In this document: piece by piece, positions 27,925-37,599 of the stretch | How the letters are laid out: the number at the start of each line of letters is the position of its first letter | Position numbering within the stretch: position 1 is the stretch's first letter | NCBI GenBank assembly: GCA_013140705.1 | Contig: JABFSH010000052.1 | Location: forward strand, 1 to 43,577 | Length of the DNA stretch: 43,577 bases | Reading direction: 5' to 3' | From: Methylococcaceae bacterium | GTDB lineage: Bacteria > Pseudomonadota > Gammaproteobacteria > Methylococcales > Methylomonadaceae | Position numbers and translations under genes: made by a program | Notes under the pieces: generated by a model | Database searches by the model: none | Told to the model about the DNA's origin: nothing | Seen by the model: the letters and a program-made list of their open reading frames with translations, nothing else

Positions 27925-28700
27925 ACGAAGTTGTTTTAAAATCCGGAGAGGTGGATACGAGTCACGGTCCTATTTTGTATCTGGAAGATGTCAGTGTCAG
28001 TTTTGATGGTTTCAGAGCCTTAAATAAGTTGTCTTTGTACATTGATGCCGGTGAATTGCGTTGTCTGATCGGCCCCAACGGTGCCGGCAAAACCACGCTA
28101 ATGGATGTCATTACCGGCAAAACGCGTCCGGATACAGGTTCCGTTTATTTCGGCCAAATGATTAATTTGCTGAAAATGGATGAACCGGCGATTGCCGAGG
28201 CAGGCATTTGCCGAAAATTTCAGAAGCCCAGCGTGTTTGAAACATTGACTGTCTATGAAAATCTGGAATTGGCGCTGGCTACCAACAAGAAAGTTTGGCC
28301 CACGTTGCTGGCCAAATTGAACGGCCAACAGCGCGACTGTATTGACCGGGTTCTGGAGACCATTGGTCTGGTTGAACACCGTTTGCATCTGGCCGGTATT
28401 CTGTCTCATGGCCAGAAGCAATGGCTGGAAATTGGCATGTTGCTGATGCAGGAACCCAAAGTCATGCTGGTTGATGAACCGGTTGCCGGCATGACGCACC
28501 AGGAAGTTGAGCGAACGGCACAGCTCTTATTGTCGTTACAGGGCGAGCGCTCCATCATAGTGGTTGAACATGATATGGAATTTGTGCGTTCCATTGCCAA
28601 TCGGGTGACAGTGCTGCATGAAGGCTCGGTGCTGACCGAAGGCAGTATGGATGAAGTACAGAATGATCCGCGGGTCATACAGGTTTATTTGGGGGACTGA
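27921..28700 (+). CDS. urtD: Urea ABC transporter ATPase UrtD
   Basis: 259 residues, LivG-type ATPase. Walker A is GPNGAGKTT, the signature is LSHGQKQWLEIGM, Walker B is VMLVDEPVAGMT and the switch histidine lies in VVEHDMEFV. LSHGQ with HGQKQWLE rather than LSGGQ is usual for UrtD. Stop and start overlap with urtE by one base. It energises UrtBC together with UrtE. Confidence 0.95.
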   Translation: MNEVVLKSGEVDTSHGPILYLEDVSVSFDGFRALNKLSLYIDAGELRCLIGPNGAGKTTLMDVITGKTRPDTGSVYFGQMINLLKMDEPAIAEAGICRKFQKPSVFETLTVYENLELALATNKKVWPTLLAKLNGQQRDCIDRVLETIGLVEHRLHLAGILSHGQKQWLEIGMLLMQEPKVMLVDEPVAGMTHQEVERTAQLLLSLQGERSIIVVEHDMEFVRSIANRVTVLHEGSVLTEGSMDEVQNDPRVIQVYLGD

Positions 28701-29482
28701 TGCTGACTATTACGGATTTAAACCAGTTTTACGGCGGTAGCCATACCTTATGGGATGTCAATTTTGAAGTCCCGGACGGCGCTTGTGTTTGCTTGATGGG
28801 ACGTAACGGCGTGGGTAAAACCACGTTGTTGAAATGCATCATGGGCTTGATCCCGATTCGAAATGGCACAATGGCTTATAGCGATGTTACGATCAACCAG
28901 GCCAAGCCTGAACAGAGAGCCGGCCTGGGGATCGGTTATGTGCCACAGGGTAGGGAAATTTTTCCGTTACTAACGGTGGAAGAAAACCTTAAAATTGGCC
29001 TGCGAGCGGTGCGCAAACAAGGCATAAAAAAGGTTCCGGAGCATATTTACGAGATTTTTCCAGTCCTGAAGCAAATGCTGAATCGACGTGGGGGCGATTT
29101 ATCAGGCGGACAACAGCAGCAACTGGCGATTGGACGCGCATTGGTGCTGAATCCTAAACTGCTGATTCTGGATGAACCGACCGAAGGCATACAGCCCAAT
29201 ATTGTCAGTGAAATCGGGGATGTCATCATTCGTCTTAATCGAGCCCGTGGTATTGCAACGCCTTTGCTGAAATTCGATGAACAAGCAAGAGATGAAGTAC
29301 GGGAAGGTATAATCAAGATTAAAAAAGAGCTGGGTGTAACCATATTGCTGGTCGAACAGAAATTGCCGTTTGCGCGCAAAGTGGCCGACCGATTTTACAT
29401 TATGGACCGAGGGCGAGGGGTAGTCGCAGGAAAAATGGATGAGCTGAATGACGATATGGTTAAACGTTATTTGACGGTATAA
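28700..29482 (+). CDS. urtE: Urea ABC transporter ATPase UrtE with an internal insertion
   Basis: 260 residues, LivF-type ATPase. Walker A is GRNGVGKTTL, signature LSGGQQQQLAIG, Walker B LLILDEPTEGIQP and the switch region LLVEQKLPFA with Gln where many ABC proteins have His, as usual for this family. Typical UrtE proteins are about 230 residues. This one has about 28 extra residues (roughly 185-212) between Walker B and the LLVEQ segment. The reading frame and both flanks are intact, so it is probably functional. Confidence 0.93.
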   Translation: MLTITDLNQFYGGSHTLWDVNFEVPDGACVCLMGRNGVGKTTLLKCIMGLIPIRNGTMAYSDVTINQAKPEQRAGLGIGYVPQGREIFPLLTVEENLKIGLRAVRKQGIKKVPEHIYEIFPVLKQMLNRRGGDLSGGQQQQLAIGRALVLNPKLLILDEPTEGIQPNIVSEIGDVIIRLNRARGIATPLLKFDEQARDEVREGIIKIKKELGVTILLVEQKLPFARKVADRFYIMDRGRGVVAGKMDELNDDMVKRYLTV

Positions 29483-29580
29483 ACAGTGCAGAGATGAATA
29501 AAATGAATCAAAATGATTGAACGACCGTTAGTGGGTAAGCTGTTCAGACGACACCGTGTGTTGAATGGGGTAAGGTACCG

Positions 29581-30414
29581 TTGAATCCTATGGTTTCAGA
29601 GAATTGGCAGGCCAAAGGCTGGCAAGCCGATCTGCAGTTAGGATTTGCACAAAGTCGGGATAAAACGCTGCTCGTCAAACGTCAGCACTATGGTCCACTC
29701 ACTGTACAGCGGCCCTTTTACCCGGAAGGGGGTGTCTGTCATGTTTATATTCTGCATCCACCTGGGGGAATCGTCGCGGGCGATAATTTGTGCATCAAAC
29801 TAAAGGCGGATCCAAAGAGTCATGCGTTGATTACCACACCGGCCGCTGGTAAGTTTTATCGCAGCTCGGGGGCTCAGGCAACCCAGTTAATCACAATGCA
29901 AGTTGAAAATGACGCGACGCTGGAATGGTTGCCCCAGGATACCATTATTTATCAGGGTGCACAGCTGCGGACTATAAATCGCATTGATCTGGCGAAAGAT
30001 GCCCGTTTTATCGGCTGGGAAATCCTGTCATTGGGTCGTCCGGCCAGTGCTGAATCATTTAATACAGGGCAGGCCGATGTGAGCTGGCAGATTTATAAGC
30101 AGGATAAAGCGGTGTTTTTGGAGCGTTTGCTGCTGGATGCCAAGGCGTTTCATGCCCGTTGGGGCTTGCAGGGACATTCGGCCTGCGGTACGCTGTTCGC
30201 CTGTCCGGCCAGCCAGCAGACTTTATCGGCCATTCAGCAATTCATTGGCGATAGGGTAGGCTATGGCGTGACGCGCATCGATGATTTACTGGTCTGCCGG
30301 GGCATGGACAGTCGAAGTGACCGCTTGCGAACTTTTTTTGAACAGGCCTGGGCGATCGTAAGACCGGATACTGCCCGACGTCAGCTTTGCGTACCACGTA
30401 TTTGGGCAACTTAA
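29581..30414 (+). CDS. ureD: Urease accessory protein UreD
   Basis: 277 residues. Family marks are GVCHVYILHPPGGIVAGD, TTPAAGKFYRS and LEWLPQDTIIYQGA. UreD (UreH) scaffolds the apo-urease and the UreFG complex for nickel insertion. The frame opens at TTG (29581) with AAGG five bases before it; the ATG three codons later is the alternative. It starts 98 bases after urtE and heads the ure genes, ending 11 bases before ureA. Confidence 0.94.
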   Translation: MNPMVSENWQAKGWQADLQLGFAQSRDKTLLVKRQHYGPLTVQRPFYPEGGVCHVYILHPPGGIVAGDNLCIKLKADPKSHALITTPAAGKFYRSSGAQATQLITMQVENDATLEWLPQDTIIYQGAQLRTINRIDLAKDARFIGWEILSLGRPASAESFNTGQADVSWQIYKQDKAVFLERLLLDAKAFHARWGLQGHSACGTLFACPASQQTLSAIQQFIGDRVGYGVTRIDDLLVCRGMDSRSDRLRTFFEQAWAIVRPDTARRQLCVPRIWAT

Positions 30415-30425
30415 CCGGATAAGCG

Positions 30426-30728
30426 ATGCAATTAACTCCACGTGAAAAAGATAAATTATTAATTTTTACAGCCGCACTGCTGGCGGAACGCCGCAAAGCC
30501 AGAGGGCTTAAACTCAATTATCCTGAAGCTGTAGCCTTTATCAGTGCGGCGATCATGGAAGGTGCGCGCGACGGTCGGACCGTTGCCGAGTTAATGGAGT
30601 TTGGTCGTACCTTGCTGGGGCGAGATGATGTCATGGAAGGCGTGGCAGAGATGTTGCCGGATGTGCAGGTTGAAGCTACATTTCAGGACGGCACCAAACT
30701 GGTGACGGTTCACAACCCCATAGAATAG
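30426..30728 (+). CDS. ureA: Urease gamma subunit
   Basis: 100 residues, the standard length. It begins [20 protein letters not shown] and contains [20 protein letters not shown], both invariant in UreA. It packs with UreB and UreC in the (alpha-beta-gamma)3 enzyme. The stop codon lies ten bases before the likely ureB start. Confidence 0.97.
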   Translation: MQLTPREKDKLLIFTAALLAERRKARGLKLNYPEAVAFISAAIMEGARDGRTVAELMEFGRTLLGRDDVMEGVAEMLPDVQVEATFQDGTKLVTVHNPIE

Positions 30729-30738
30729 GATGCTAGCG

Positions 30739-31056
30739 ATGATTCCCGGTGAAATTATTCCCGAAGACGGCGATTTGGAGCTGAACGCCGGTCGGCCCTT
30801 GATCACAGTGCTGGTTGCCAACACGGGTGACAGGCCTATTCAAGTGGGCTCACATTATCATTTTTTTGAAACCAATCCCGCCTTGACATTTGATCGTGAT
30901 GCAACATGCGGTTTCAGGCTGAATATTCCGGCAGGCACGGCGGTTCGTTTTGAACCCGGTCAGCTGCGCGAGGTGCAGCTGGTTGCTTTTGCCGGTTTGC
31001 GACGGATATTCGGTTTTCGTCAGGCAATTATGGGTGATTTGGAGGAAAAGGCATGA
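30739..31056 (+). CDS. ureB: Urease beta subunit
   Basis: 105 residues from [11 protein letters not shown], the usual UreB start; an ATG three codons earlier lacks proper spacing to the AGGA site. Contains [19 protein letters not shown] and [17 protein letters not shown]. The end overlaps the ureC start by four bases (ATGA). Confidence 0.96.
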   Translation: MIPGEIIPEDGDLELNAGRPLITVLVANTGDRPIQVGSHYHFFETNPALTFDRDATCGFRLNIPAGTAVRFEPGQLREVQLVAFAGLRRIFGFRQAIMGDLEEKA

Positions 31057-32756
31057 GCAGGATAAGCAGACAGGCCTATGCGGACATGTTTGGTCCCACG
31101 ACAGGCGACCGTGTTCGTCTGGGGGATAGTGAGCTTTTTCTGGAAGTTGAGGACGATCGTACGATTTATGGCGACGAAGTCAAGTTTGGTGGCGGCAAAG
31201 TGATTCGTGACGGCATGGGACAAAGCCAGCTCGATTCGTCCGTTGCGATGGATTTAGTCATTACCAACGCCCTGATTGTCGATTACTGGGGTATCATCAA
31301 GGCCGATGTGGGTATCAAAAATGGACGCATTGCCGGCATCGGCAAAGCCGGTAATCCTGATACGCAGCAGGGGGTTGATATTATTATTGGCCCCGGCACT
31401 GAAATTATTGCCGGTGAAGGCCAGATTTTAACAGCCGGCGGCATTGACGCGCATATTCACTTCATTTGTCCACAACAAATTGATGAAGCCCTGATGTCGG
31501 GTGTAACGACTATGATTGGAGGCGGAACCGGTCCTGCAACCGGTACCAACGCTACGACCTGCACACCCGGAGCCTGGCATATCGAACAAATGCTGCGTTC
31601 GCTGGATGGTTTTCCAATGAATTTTGGTTTATTGGGAAAAGGCAACGCCAGCTTGCCGGCTGCTCTCGAAGAACAGGTCCGTGCCGGTGCGATGGGCCTG
31701 AAACTGCATGAAGACTGGGGCACGACCCCCGCCGCGATTGATTGCTGTCTGGGCGTTGCCGAGCAGTTTGACGTGCAGGTCGCCATCCATACGGATACCC
31801 TTAATGAATCCGGGTTTGTTGAAGATACCTTTGCGGCCTTCAAAGGTCGAACGATTCATACCTATCACACCGAAGGCGCTGGGGGCGGTCATGCACCCGA
31901 TATCATCAAGGCCTGTGGCCAGGCCAATGTTTTGCCATCGTCAACCAATCCGACACGGCCCTATACGATTAACACTGTGGACGAGCATCTGGACATGCTG
32001 ATGGTCTGCCATCATCTCGATCCAGGCATTGCTGAAGACGTTGCTTTTGCTGAATCGCGGATACGCCGTGAAACGATTGCTGCAGAGGATATATTGCATG
32101 ACCTGGGGGCGTTTTCGATGATTTCTTCCGATTCACAGGCGATGGGGCGTGTCGGTGAAGTGATTATTCGCACCTGGCAGACCGCTCATAAAATGAAAGC
32201 GCAACGGGGCAGTTTGCCGGAAGATCCGTCTCGAAATGATAATTTTCGTATCAAACGCTATATTGCCAAATATACGATCAATCCAGCCATCAGTCATGGT
32301 ATTGCTCATGAAGTCGGATCTGTCGAAGTTGGCAAACTGGCTGACCTGGCTTTGTGGAGCCCGGCATTTTTTGCCGTCAAACCGAGCATGATTCTGAAAG
32401 GTGGTTTGATCGCAGCGGCGCCCATGGGCGATCCGAATGCATCCATACCGACGCCGCAACCTGTACATTATCGGCCGATGTTTGGGGCCTTTGGTACCAC
32501 CGCGTCGGCCACGTCGATGTTTTTTTTGCCCAAAGTCGCGGTCGAGTCGGGTGTTGCGCCCCGGTTGGCACTAAAGAAACGCATAGGTACTGTGACCGGC
32601 ACACGGACGATTGGCAAAAAGGATTTGATTCACAATCACTATCAGCCCACGATTGAAGTTGATCCGCAAACTTATTCCGTGCGGGCTGATGGTTTATTGC
32701 TAACCTGCGAACCCGCAGATGTGTTACCTTTTGCCCAACGTTATTTTTTGTTTTGA
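31053..32756 (+). CDS. ureC: Urease alpha (catalytic) subunit
   Basis: 567 residues, the standard length. All nickel-site residues are present at the same positions as in the Klebsiella enzyme: H134 and H136 in DAHIHF, the carbamylated lysine K217 in GLKLHED, H246, H272 and D360. The flap histidine H320 lies in MVCHHLDP. It hydrolyses urea to ammonia and carbamate in the cytosol. The stop overlaps the region just before the ureE ATG. Confidence 0.98.
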   Translation: MSRISRQAYADMFGPTTGDRVRLGDSELFLEVEDDRTIYGDEVKFGGGKVIRDGMGQSQLDSSVAMDLVITNALIVDYWGIIKADVGIKNGRIAGIGKAGNPDTQQGVDIIIGPGTEIIAGEGQILTAGGIDAHIHFICPQQIDEALMSGVTTMIGGGTGPATGTNATTCTPGAWHIEQMLRSLDGFPMNFGLLGKGNASLPAALEEQVRAGAMGLKLHEDWGTTPAAIDCCLGVAEQFDVQVAIHTDTLNESGFVEDTFAAFKGRTIHTYHTEGAGGGHAPDIIKACGQANVLPSSTNPTRPYTINTVDEHLDMLMVCHHLDPGIAEDVAFAESRIRRETIAAEDILHDLGAFSMISSDSQAMGRVGEVIIRTWQTAHKMKAQRGSLPEDPSRNDNFRIKRYIAKYTINPAISHGIAHEVGSVEVGKLADLALWSPAFFAVKPSMILKGGLIAAAPMGDPNASIPTPQPVHYRPMFGAFGTTASATSMFFLPKVAVESGVAPRLALKKRIGTVTGTRTIGKKDLIHNHYQPTIEVDPQTYSVRADGLLLTCEPADVLPFAQRYFLF

Positions 32757-32758
32757 AT

Positions 32759-33190
32759 ATGCTCAAGCTGACCGAACTGGCACCATCGGAAACCGCTGCA
32801 GATGATGTTGTAACCCTCTCCTATGAAGCCCGTCAGAAAAGCCGTCTGTTAAGTGAAACTGACAGTGGCACCAGGATCGGCTTGTTTTTGCCGCGCGGAC
32901 AGGTGTTGCGTCATGGCTATATACTCACCGGCCCCGATCATTTTCGTGTGAGAGTTGATGCGGCCCCGGAAGCGCTATCGATTGTTCGTACCGACGATGC
33001 CCTGCAATTTGCGCGCGCCTGCTATCATTTGGGCAATCGGCATGTCGCCCTGCAGATTTTATCCGGGGAGTTGCGCTTTTTAACCGATCATGTACTGGAT
33101 AAAATGCTCGAAGGTTTGGGGCTTGTTGTTAGCCATGCCGTTTTGCCGTTTGAGCCGGAACCAGGCGCCTACCACGGGCATGGTCACTGA
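32759..33190 (+). CDS. ureE: Urease accessory protein UreE (nickel chaperone)
   Basis: 143 residues from the ATG two bases after the ureC stop; a TTG two codons earlier overlaps ureC. The central metal-binding domain is visible in CYHLGNRHVALQI. The C-terminus has only a short His tail (GAYHGHGH), much shorter than in Klebsiella UreE. It delivers nickel to UreG. The last 11 bases overlap ureF. Confidence 0.93.
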   Translation: MLKLTELAPSETAADDVVTLSYEARQKSRLLSETDSGTRIGLFLPRGQVLRHGYILTGPDHFRVRVDAAPEALSIVRTDDALQFARACYHLGNRHVALQILSGELRFLTDHVLDKMLEGLGLVVSHAVLPFEPEPGAYHGHGH

Positions 33191-33854
33191 TTTTACCCTG
33201 TTGCGCTTGTTGCAATTGGTCAGCCCCGGCTTGCCTATTGGTATGTATAGCTATTCTCAGGGCCTTGAGCGAGCTGTTGCCGATGGCTGGGTAGCAAATG
33301 CTGAAGATGCCGGTGAATGGACCAGTGGCTTGATGGAGCGCTGTCTGACGCGCATTGATTTGCCGATACTGCTGAGGCTTTATGCTGCCTGGCAAAATGG
33401 CGACAGCGAAAAGGTTAATTATTGGAGCCAACAGTTGGTAGCCTGTCGTGAAACTGCCGAATTACGTGCTGAAGATCGTCAAACCGGTCAGGCGCTGGCT
33501 CGTCTGCTGGTTTCATTGGATATGATGGAAATGCGGCTGTGGATCCGCGAGCCGGAAACAACGTTGGCGACAATTTTTAGTTTTGCTGCATTGAAGTGGT
33601 CAATTCCTGTACGTGAGGCTGCCATTGGCTATCTGTGGAGCTGGCTGGAAAATCAGGTGCTGTGCGCGGTCAAGCTGGTTCCTTTGGGGCAGGCGGCAGG
33701 CCAACAACTGTTGATTAAATTAGGTAATAAAATTCCGCATTTAGTCGATGAGGCTTTCATGTTGGCTGATCATGATATTGGCGGCAGTGTCTTCGGTCTG
33801 GGATTGATCAGTAGTCGCCATGAAATGCTGTATTCGAGATTATTCCGTTCCTGA
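33180..33854 (+). CDS. ureF: Urease accessory protein UreF
   Basis: 224 residues from [20 protein letters not shown]; the open frame extends 30 codons upstream into ureE without family support. Contains [24 protein letters not shown] and an all-helical body typical of UreF, which links UreD to UreG. Eight bases separate it from ureG. Confidence 0.93.
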   Translation: MVTDFTLLRLLQLVSPGLPIGMYSYSQGLERAVADGWVANAEDAGEWTSGLMERCLTRIDLPILLRLYAAWQNGDSEKVNYWSQQLVACRETAELRAEDRQTGQALARLLVSLDMMEMRLWIREPETTLATIFSFAALKWSIPVREAAIGYLWSWLENQVLCAVKLVPLGQAAGQQLLIKLGNKIPHLVDEAFMLADHDIGGSVFGLGLISSRHEMLYSRLFRS

Positions 33855-33862
33855 GGATTCGT

Positions 33863-34492
33863 ATGAGTGACAAACAGGTTTTAAGGGTCGGTATCGGTGG
33901 ACCGGTGGGTTCGGGCAAGACGGCTTTGGTGGATGCCTTGTGCAAGCTGATGCGTAACGATTTTGAAATTGGTGTCGTCACCAATGATATTTATACCAGA
34001 GAAGATCAGCAGTTTTTGATTCGCAGTCAGGCGCTGCCCGCAGAGCGGATTTTAGGAGTTGAAACGGGCGGCTGTCCGCATACGGCCATTCGCGAAGATG
34101 CGTCGATGAATTTGGCGGCTGTTGACGAGTTAAGCCAGCGTTTTGATGATCTTGATTTCATCCTGGTGGAAAGTGGCGGCGATAACCTCAGCGCCACTTT
34201 TAGTCCGGAGCTGGCCGATCTGACCATCTATGTGATCGATGTGTCGGCGGGCGACAAAATTCCACGCAAAGGCGGCCCCGGCATTACCCGTTCCGATTTA
34301 TTAGTGATCAACAAAACCGATTTGGCGCCTTATGTGGGTGCTTCTCTGGACGTCATGGATAGGGACGCTAAAAAAATGCGCGGCGAGCGGCCCTTTGTTT
34401 TTACCAACCTGAAAACCGGCACAGGTCTGGATCGGGTCAGAGACTTTATTATCGAACAGGGTATGTTGAATCAACCTGGAACAAACATCTGA
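33863..34492 (+). CDS. ureG: Urease accessory GTPase UreG
   Basis: 209 residues. P-loop [12 protein letters not shown], the nickel-binding Cys-Pro-His in [15 protein letters not shown], Walker [11 protein letters not shown] and guanine-specificity motif NKTD. It couples GTP hydrolysis to nickel delivery into UreC. It is the last ure gene; a stem-loop follows at 34565-34593. Confidence 0.97.
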   Translation: MSDKQVLRVGIGGPVGSGKTALVDALCKLMRNDFEIGVVTNDIYTREDQQFLIRSQALPAERILGVETGGCPHTAIREDASMNLAAVDELSQRFDDLDFILVESGGDNLSATFSPELADLTIYVIDVSAGDKIPRKGGPGITRSDLLVINKTDLAPYVGASLDVMDRDAKKMRGERPFVFTNLKTGTGLDRVRDFIIEQGMLNQPGTNI

Positions 34493-34564
34493 TCCTGGAA
34501 AACTAAAAGTAGATGCCCGTAGGCGACACAAAAAGCACGAAAGCAATCGACGAGATGGATGATT

Positions 34565-34593
34565 GTTACCCAAAGGCTGAATTGACGGGTAAC
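34565..34593. terminator. Stem-loop between ureG and the convergent SRPBCC gene
   Basis: GTTACCC and GGGTAAC pair perfectly around a 15-base loop, 72 bases after the ureG stop and 48 from the opposite gene's stop. No T-run adjoins it. A shared end point for both transcripts is possible. Confidence 0.35.
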
Positions 34594-34640
34594 GCAAGAT
34601 TCTGATTGATTTCGAGTATTTCGTGGGATAACTGCATCTG

Positions 34641-35186
34641 TCAGGGAGAAATGGGGGATTGGGCTTCGACAATCGATTTCAGGGAAGCCAGACCTTGTTC
34701 GAACTGGCCACCGACCATCTTGTCGCAATTCATGATCAGCCCCATGGCCTTGCCGATGAAATTGTTTTTTCCGCTCATACTCCAGGTCACTGTGGTTTGG
34801 GCGTTTTCAGACTTAAAAGTGAACTCAGCGGTATTTGTAGCTTTAAACGGCTTCAGAAATTCCAGTTTGAAACGAATCAAATCGTCTGGTCTGCTTTCGA
34901 TGATGGTCATGCTCCCCACACCAACCTTGTTGTTGCCGGCCCATCTCATGATGGCTCCGACACCCGAAGCAGGTCCTTCAAAGGAGTTTGCCGCATTGGG
35001 ATCGAGTTTGGCCCACGGAGACCAGGCTTCCCATTTTTGCAAATCGTTGACCTGCGTAAATACGATTGATGCAGGCGCAGATACGGTGCCGGTGCGTGTT
35101 ATACAGAAATCGGATGGTTGTCTGGCAGTGACCATGATAAACACGATGACAGCAATTACGACCAAGATAAGGATTATATTGAGCAT
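34641..35186 (-). CDS. SRPBCC-fold (START-like) membrane-anchored protein
   Basis: 181 residues. One N-terminal transmembrane helix (about residues 3-20) anchors a START/polyketide-cyclase-like domain with PASIVFTQVNDLQKWEAWSP, a tryptophan-rich start typical of the family. The ligand is unknown. GAGGAA precedes the ATG at good spacing. It lies 37 bases after the DUF1428 gene on the same strand; such proteins are often grouped with DUF1428 and YciI-like genes, as here. Confidence 0.82.
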   Translation of the reverse strand: MLNIILILVVIAVIVFIMVTARQPSDFCITRTGTVSAPASIVFTQVNDLQKWEAWSPWAKLDPNAANSFEGPASGVGAIMRWAGNNKVGVGSMTIIESRPDDLIRFKLEFLKPFKATNTAEFTFKSENAQTTVTWSMSGKNNFIGKAMGLIMNCDKMVGGQFEQGLASLKSIVEAQSPISP

Positions 35187-35223
35187 GGTCAGTTTCCTCA
35201 GGGTTCTATGAACAAATAAAAAA

Positions 35224-35586
35224 CTACAGATCCACTAGCGTTGTAAAGCCACCGTAGGTCATGCGGTTCATATCAAATGGCATGGTTTCCATCGAGCCAC
35301 AGCCAGCAAGCCTTGGATCCTTGTGCACCTTAGCATTGACTTCATCCCGATGCTCTCGTGATTTGAAGACTATAAAAGCAAAAATTACAGTTTCATCTGC
35401 CAGGGCATTCACGGACTTGGGGAAAGTATCCTTAGCCCATTCGGAATTCATGTCTTCGGCAATACATTCCTTATATACAAGCGCACCGTGCTCCATCCAG
35501 ATCTTACCGGCATTCTCTGCCATTTCACGGTAGGCTTCAATATTCTGCGTTGGTAAAGGCAACACATAGGCATCAACGTAACTCAT
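35224..35586 (-). CDS. DUF1428 family protein (YbaA-like)
   Basis: 120 residues, cytosolic. Begins MSYVDAYVLPLPTQNIEAYR and ends MPFDMNRMTYGGFTTLVD, matching the dimeric alpha-beta barrel YbaA/DUF1428 family. No catalytic function is established for it. A strong GGGAGG ribosome site precedes the ATG. It directly follows a YciI-family remnant. Confidence 0.88.
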   Translation of the reverse strand: MSYVDAYVLPLPTQNIEAYREMAENAGKIWMEHGALVYKECIAEDMNSEWAKDTFPKSVNALADETVIFAFIVFKSREHRDEVNAKVHKDPRLAGCGSMETMPFDMNRMTYGGFTTLVDL

Positions 35587-35609
35587 AAAATCCTCCCTTG
35601 TTTGTATTA

Positions 35610-35798
35610 TTAGTCGAAACGGTCTGCTTTAATGGTCTGTAGACCTAAGCTCTTTGGCCCAAGTTCAATTTGCCGAAAGCGATCAACAGCATCGCTTGGA
35701 CCGAAATCATCCAGCTCAAGGAACTGGCGCACTTCAATTTCACCGTCCCTGCCTTCGCCAGCGGGGTTGGGAAAGCGCGTGCTCCATTGACGGTGTTT
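35610..35798 (-). pseudogene. Truncated YciI-family gene (C-terminal remnant)
   Basis: Reading the minus strand, about 62 codons give STRFPNPAGEGRDGEIEVR and then FLELDDFGPSDAVDRF before a TAA, which closely resembles the C-terminus of YciI-related proteins. An in-frame TAA lies at 35799-35801 and no start or N-terminal half is visible upstream. It ends 23 bases before the DUF1428 start, the usual partner of YciI genes. I read it as the surviving end of a deleted gene. Confidence 0.65.
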
Positions 35799-35879
35799 TT
35801 AAACGGATAGTTTCCAACTGTGCATCTACCCGACTGGAATTGTAATGCTTTTACATCAACATGAATTTAAACCAACAAT

Positions 35880-36581
35880 CTAGGGGACAGCCAAGCCGAA
35901 GAGCGAGCCAACACCGGCAGTTACCGCCATGGCCAGAGAACCCCAGAAGGTAACCCGAAAAACTCCTTTAAATATGCTTGAACCGCCAGTGTAGGCAGCT
36001 ATCGAGCCGAGCAGCGATAAAAAAATCAGCGTAGCCGCTGAGACGGTTAGAACCAGATTTGTTGTAGCCGGTGCAAACATTACGATCAGTAATGGTAATA
36101 GGGCACCTACAGCAAATGTCAGTGCTGAAGTGAGAGCCGCCTGGATGGGCCGCGCGGTGCCTATCTCTGAAATACCCAATTCTTCGAAGGCATGAGCACC
36201 CAGCGCATCGTGATCCATCAATTGAATGGCAACTTGTTCGGCGAGTTCTCGGTCAAGACCGCGTCTGATATAAATGTTGCTGAGTTCATGAACTTCGTGT
36301 GGCCGGTTTTCTTCCAGTTCCTTCAGTTCACGGGCCAGATCGGCCTTTTCAGTATCGGCTTGAGAACTGACTGATACATATTCTCCGGCCGCCATAGACA
36401 TGGCGCCGGCGACCAGGCCGGCAACGCCCGCTACTAATATACCGTGATGAGTTGCCTGTGAGGCAGCGATGCCCACGATTAAACTGGAAGTCGATACAAT
36501 ACCATCGTTTGCGCCTAATACGGCTGCTCGTAGCCAGCCGATTCTATGGGTTCGATGTTTTTCCTGATGGTGATGCGGCAT
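35880..36581 (-). CDS. VIT1/CCC1-family iron or manganese transporter
   Basis: 233 residues. Starts with a His-rich tail (PHHHQEKHRTHR), then the first helices with GWLRAAVLGANDGIVSTSSL and GAMSMAAGEYVSVSSQAD, the signature of the family. A cytosolic acidic/helical region (about residues 80-145) contains metal-binding-like Glu residues, then three C-terminal helices follow. It likely moves Fe2+ or Mn2+ out of the cytosol. No N-terminal ferritin-like domain is present. It is preceded by the 36635-36758 repeat element, which separates it from cmoA. Confidence 0.9.
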   Translation of the reverse strand: MPHHHQEKHRTHRIGWLRAAVLGANDGIVSTSSLIVGIAASQATHHGILVAGVAGLVAGAMSMAAGEYVSVSSQADTEKADLARELKELEENRPHEVHELSNIYIRRGLDRELAEQVAIQLMDHDALGAHAFEELGISEIGTARPIQAALTSALTFAVGALLPLLIVMFAPATTNLVLTVSAATLIFLSLLGSIAAYTGGSSIFKGVFRVTFWGSLAMAVTAGVGSLFGLAVP

Positions 36582-36634
36582 GGATTTTCCTTGGGTAGGG
36601 CCTTACTTGGAAATCGCCTAAAGATTAAGAATTC

Positions 36635-36758
36635 TTAAGAGGTACTTGCAAAAAGCCTGTAAGTGGTACGACAGGCTCGCCACGAACGGAAAAAATAACA
36701 CAAGCGCCGTTCATCCTGTCGAAATGCAATTTACAAATGTTATGCAAGTACCTCTTAA
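36635..36758. mobile_element. 124-bp MITE-like element with 16-bp perfect terminal inverted repeats
   Basis: TTAAGAGGTACTTGCA at 36635-36650 is exactly inverted at 36743-36758. Inside, arms CGACAGG and GAACGG pair imperfectly with CCGTTC and CCTGTCG, a REP-like hairpin. It has no coding capacity. Both ends begin with TTAA, so TTAA may be either a target duplication or part of the repeat. It fills most of the gap between cmoA and the VIT-family gene. Confidence 0.7.
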
Positions 36759-36776
36759 TTTCGAACAAAAAGTTAA

Positions 36777-37517
36777 TTAAGCTTTGACAGCAATAATACA
36801 GACAAAGTTAAACCACTGGAAATAAGTGTCCATGCGCTTAAATCCGGCCCGTTCCAGTAACGCATAGTTTTCGTCGAGGCGATAGGGAATCAAGACATTT
36901 TCCAGAGCTTCGCGTTTGCGTTGATTTTCGGCATCGGTATAACCGCTCTGAGATTTTTTAAACTGTAAATAATGATCGATATACAGGCGATTCAACACGG
37001 CATCGTTACCGATGATCTTCTCCGATAGCAGTAATATTCCGCCGGGTCTAAGCGCCGTAAAAATATTGTTTAGCAAGAGTTCTCTATCAATAGGACGGAC
37101 AAATTGCAAAGTCCAGTTAAGTATGACTGCGTGACAGTGAGGTAATTCGGGAAGGCGGCTCAGATCGGCAAGATTCAGCGATACTTTAGCTGCAGCTAAT
37201 TGATCAGACAATTTTATCCGGGCTTTATCCAGCATCGACTCGGCATTGTCATATCCGAAAAACCGTGCATTTTCAGGGCACCTTGAATGTTTTGTCAGAT
37301 GCTCGATCGTAGTGCCGGTGGAACACCCCAAGTCACAAACCACGCCCGAATCTTCAGGTAAAAAATCCATGATGAGGTCGGCCTGAATACGCTGTATTTC
37401 ATTGTAAAAAGGCACGCTCCTGGAAACCATGTTGTCAAATACCTGAGCGACACGCTCATCAAAGGCAAAATCTTCTGCCGGGCCCGTCTGTTGAAATATT
37501 TTATCTTTGTCCGTCAT
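36777..37517 (-). CDS. cmoA: CmoA-like carboxy-S-adenosylmethionine synthase
   Basis: 246 residues. Contains FDERVAQVFDNMVSRSVPFY near the start, the SAM-binding DLGCSTGTTIE, VILNWTLQFV and the end YFQWFNFVCIIAVKA, the CmoA pattern. CmoA makes carboxy-SAM from SAM and prephenate for the cmo5U wobble modification of tRNA. The sequence departs from E. coli CmoA in several places and no cmoB is adjacent, so a related methyltransferase is possible. Confidence 0.8.
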   Translation of the reverse strand: MTDKDKIFQQTGPAEDFAFDERVAQVFDNMVSRSVPFYNEIQRIQADLIMDFLPEDSGVVCDLGCSTGTTIEHLTKHSRCPENARFFGYDNAESMLDKARIKLSDQLAAAKVSLNLADLSRLPELPHCHAVILNWTLQFVRPIDRELLLNNIFTALRPGGILLLSEKIIGNDAVLNRLYIDHYLQFKKSQSGYTDAENQRKREALENVLIPYRLDENYALLERAGFKRMDTYFQWFNFVCIIAVKA

Positions 37518-37599
37518 GATACTGTGATGATTAGGGGCTGTATTTTTTGGTTACTTGTGGATAATCCTGGCTCTATTTTGATCCAGGCAAGTGTCGAGC

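Noticed and set aside
35654-35845. Plus-strand 63-codon frame in the gap after DUF1428
   Set aside because: The opposite strand reads as a YciI C-terminus, which explains the open frame.
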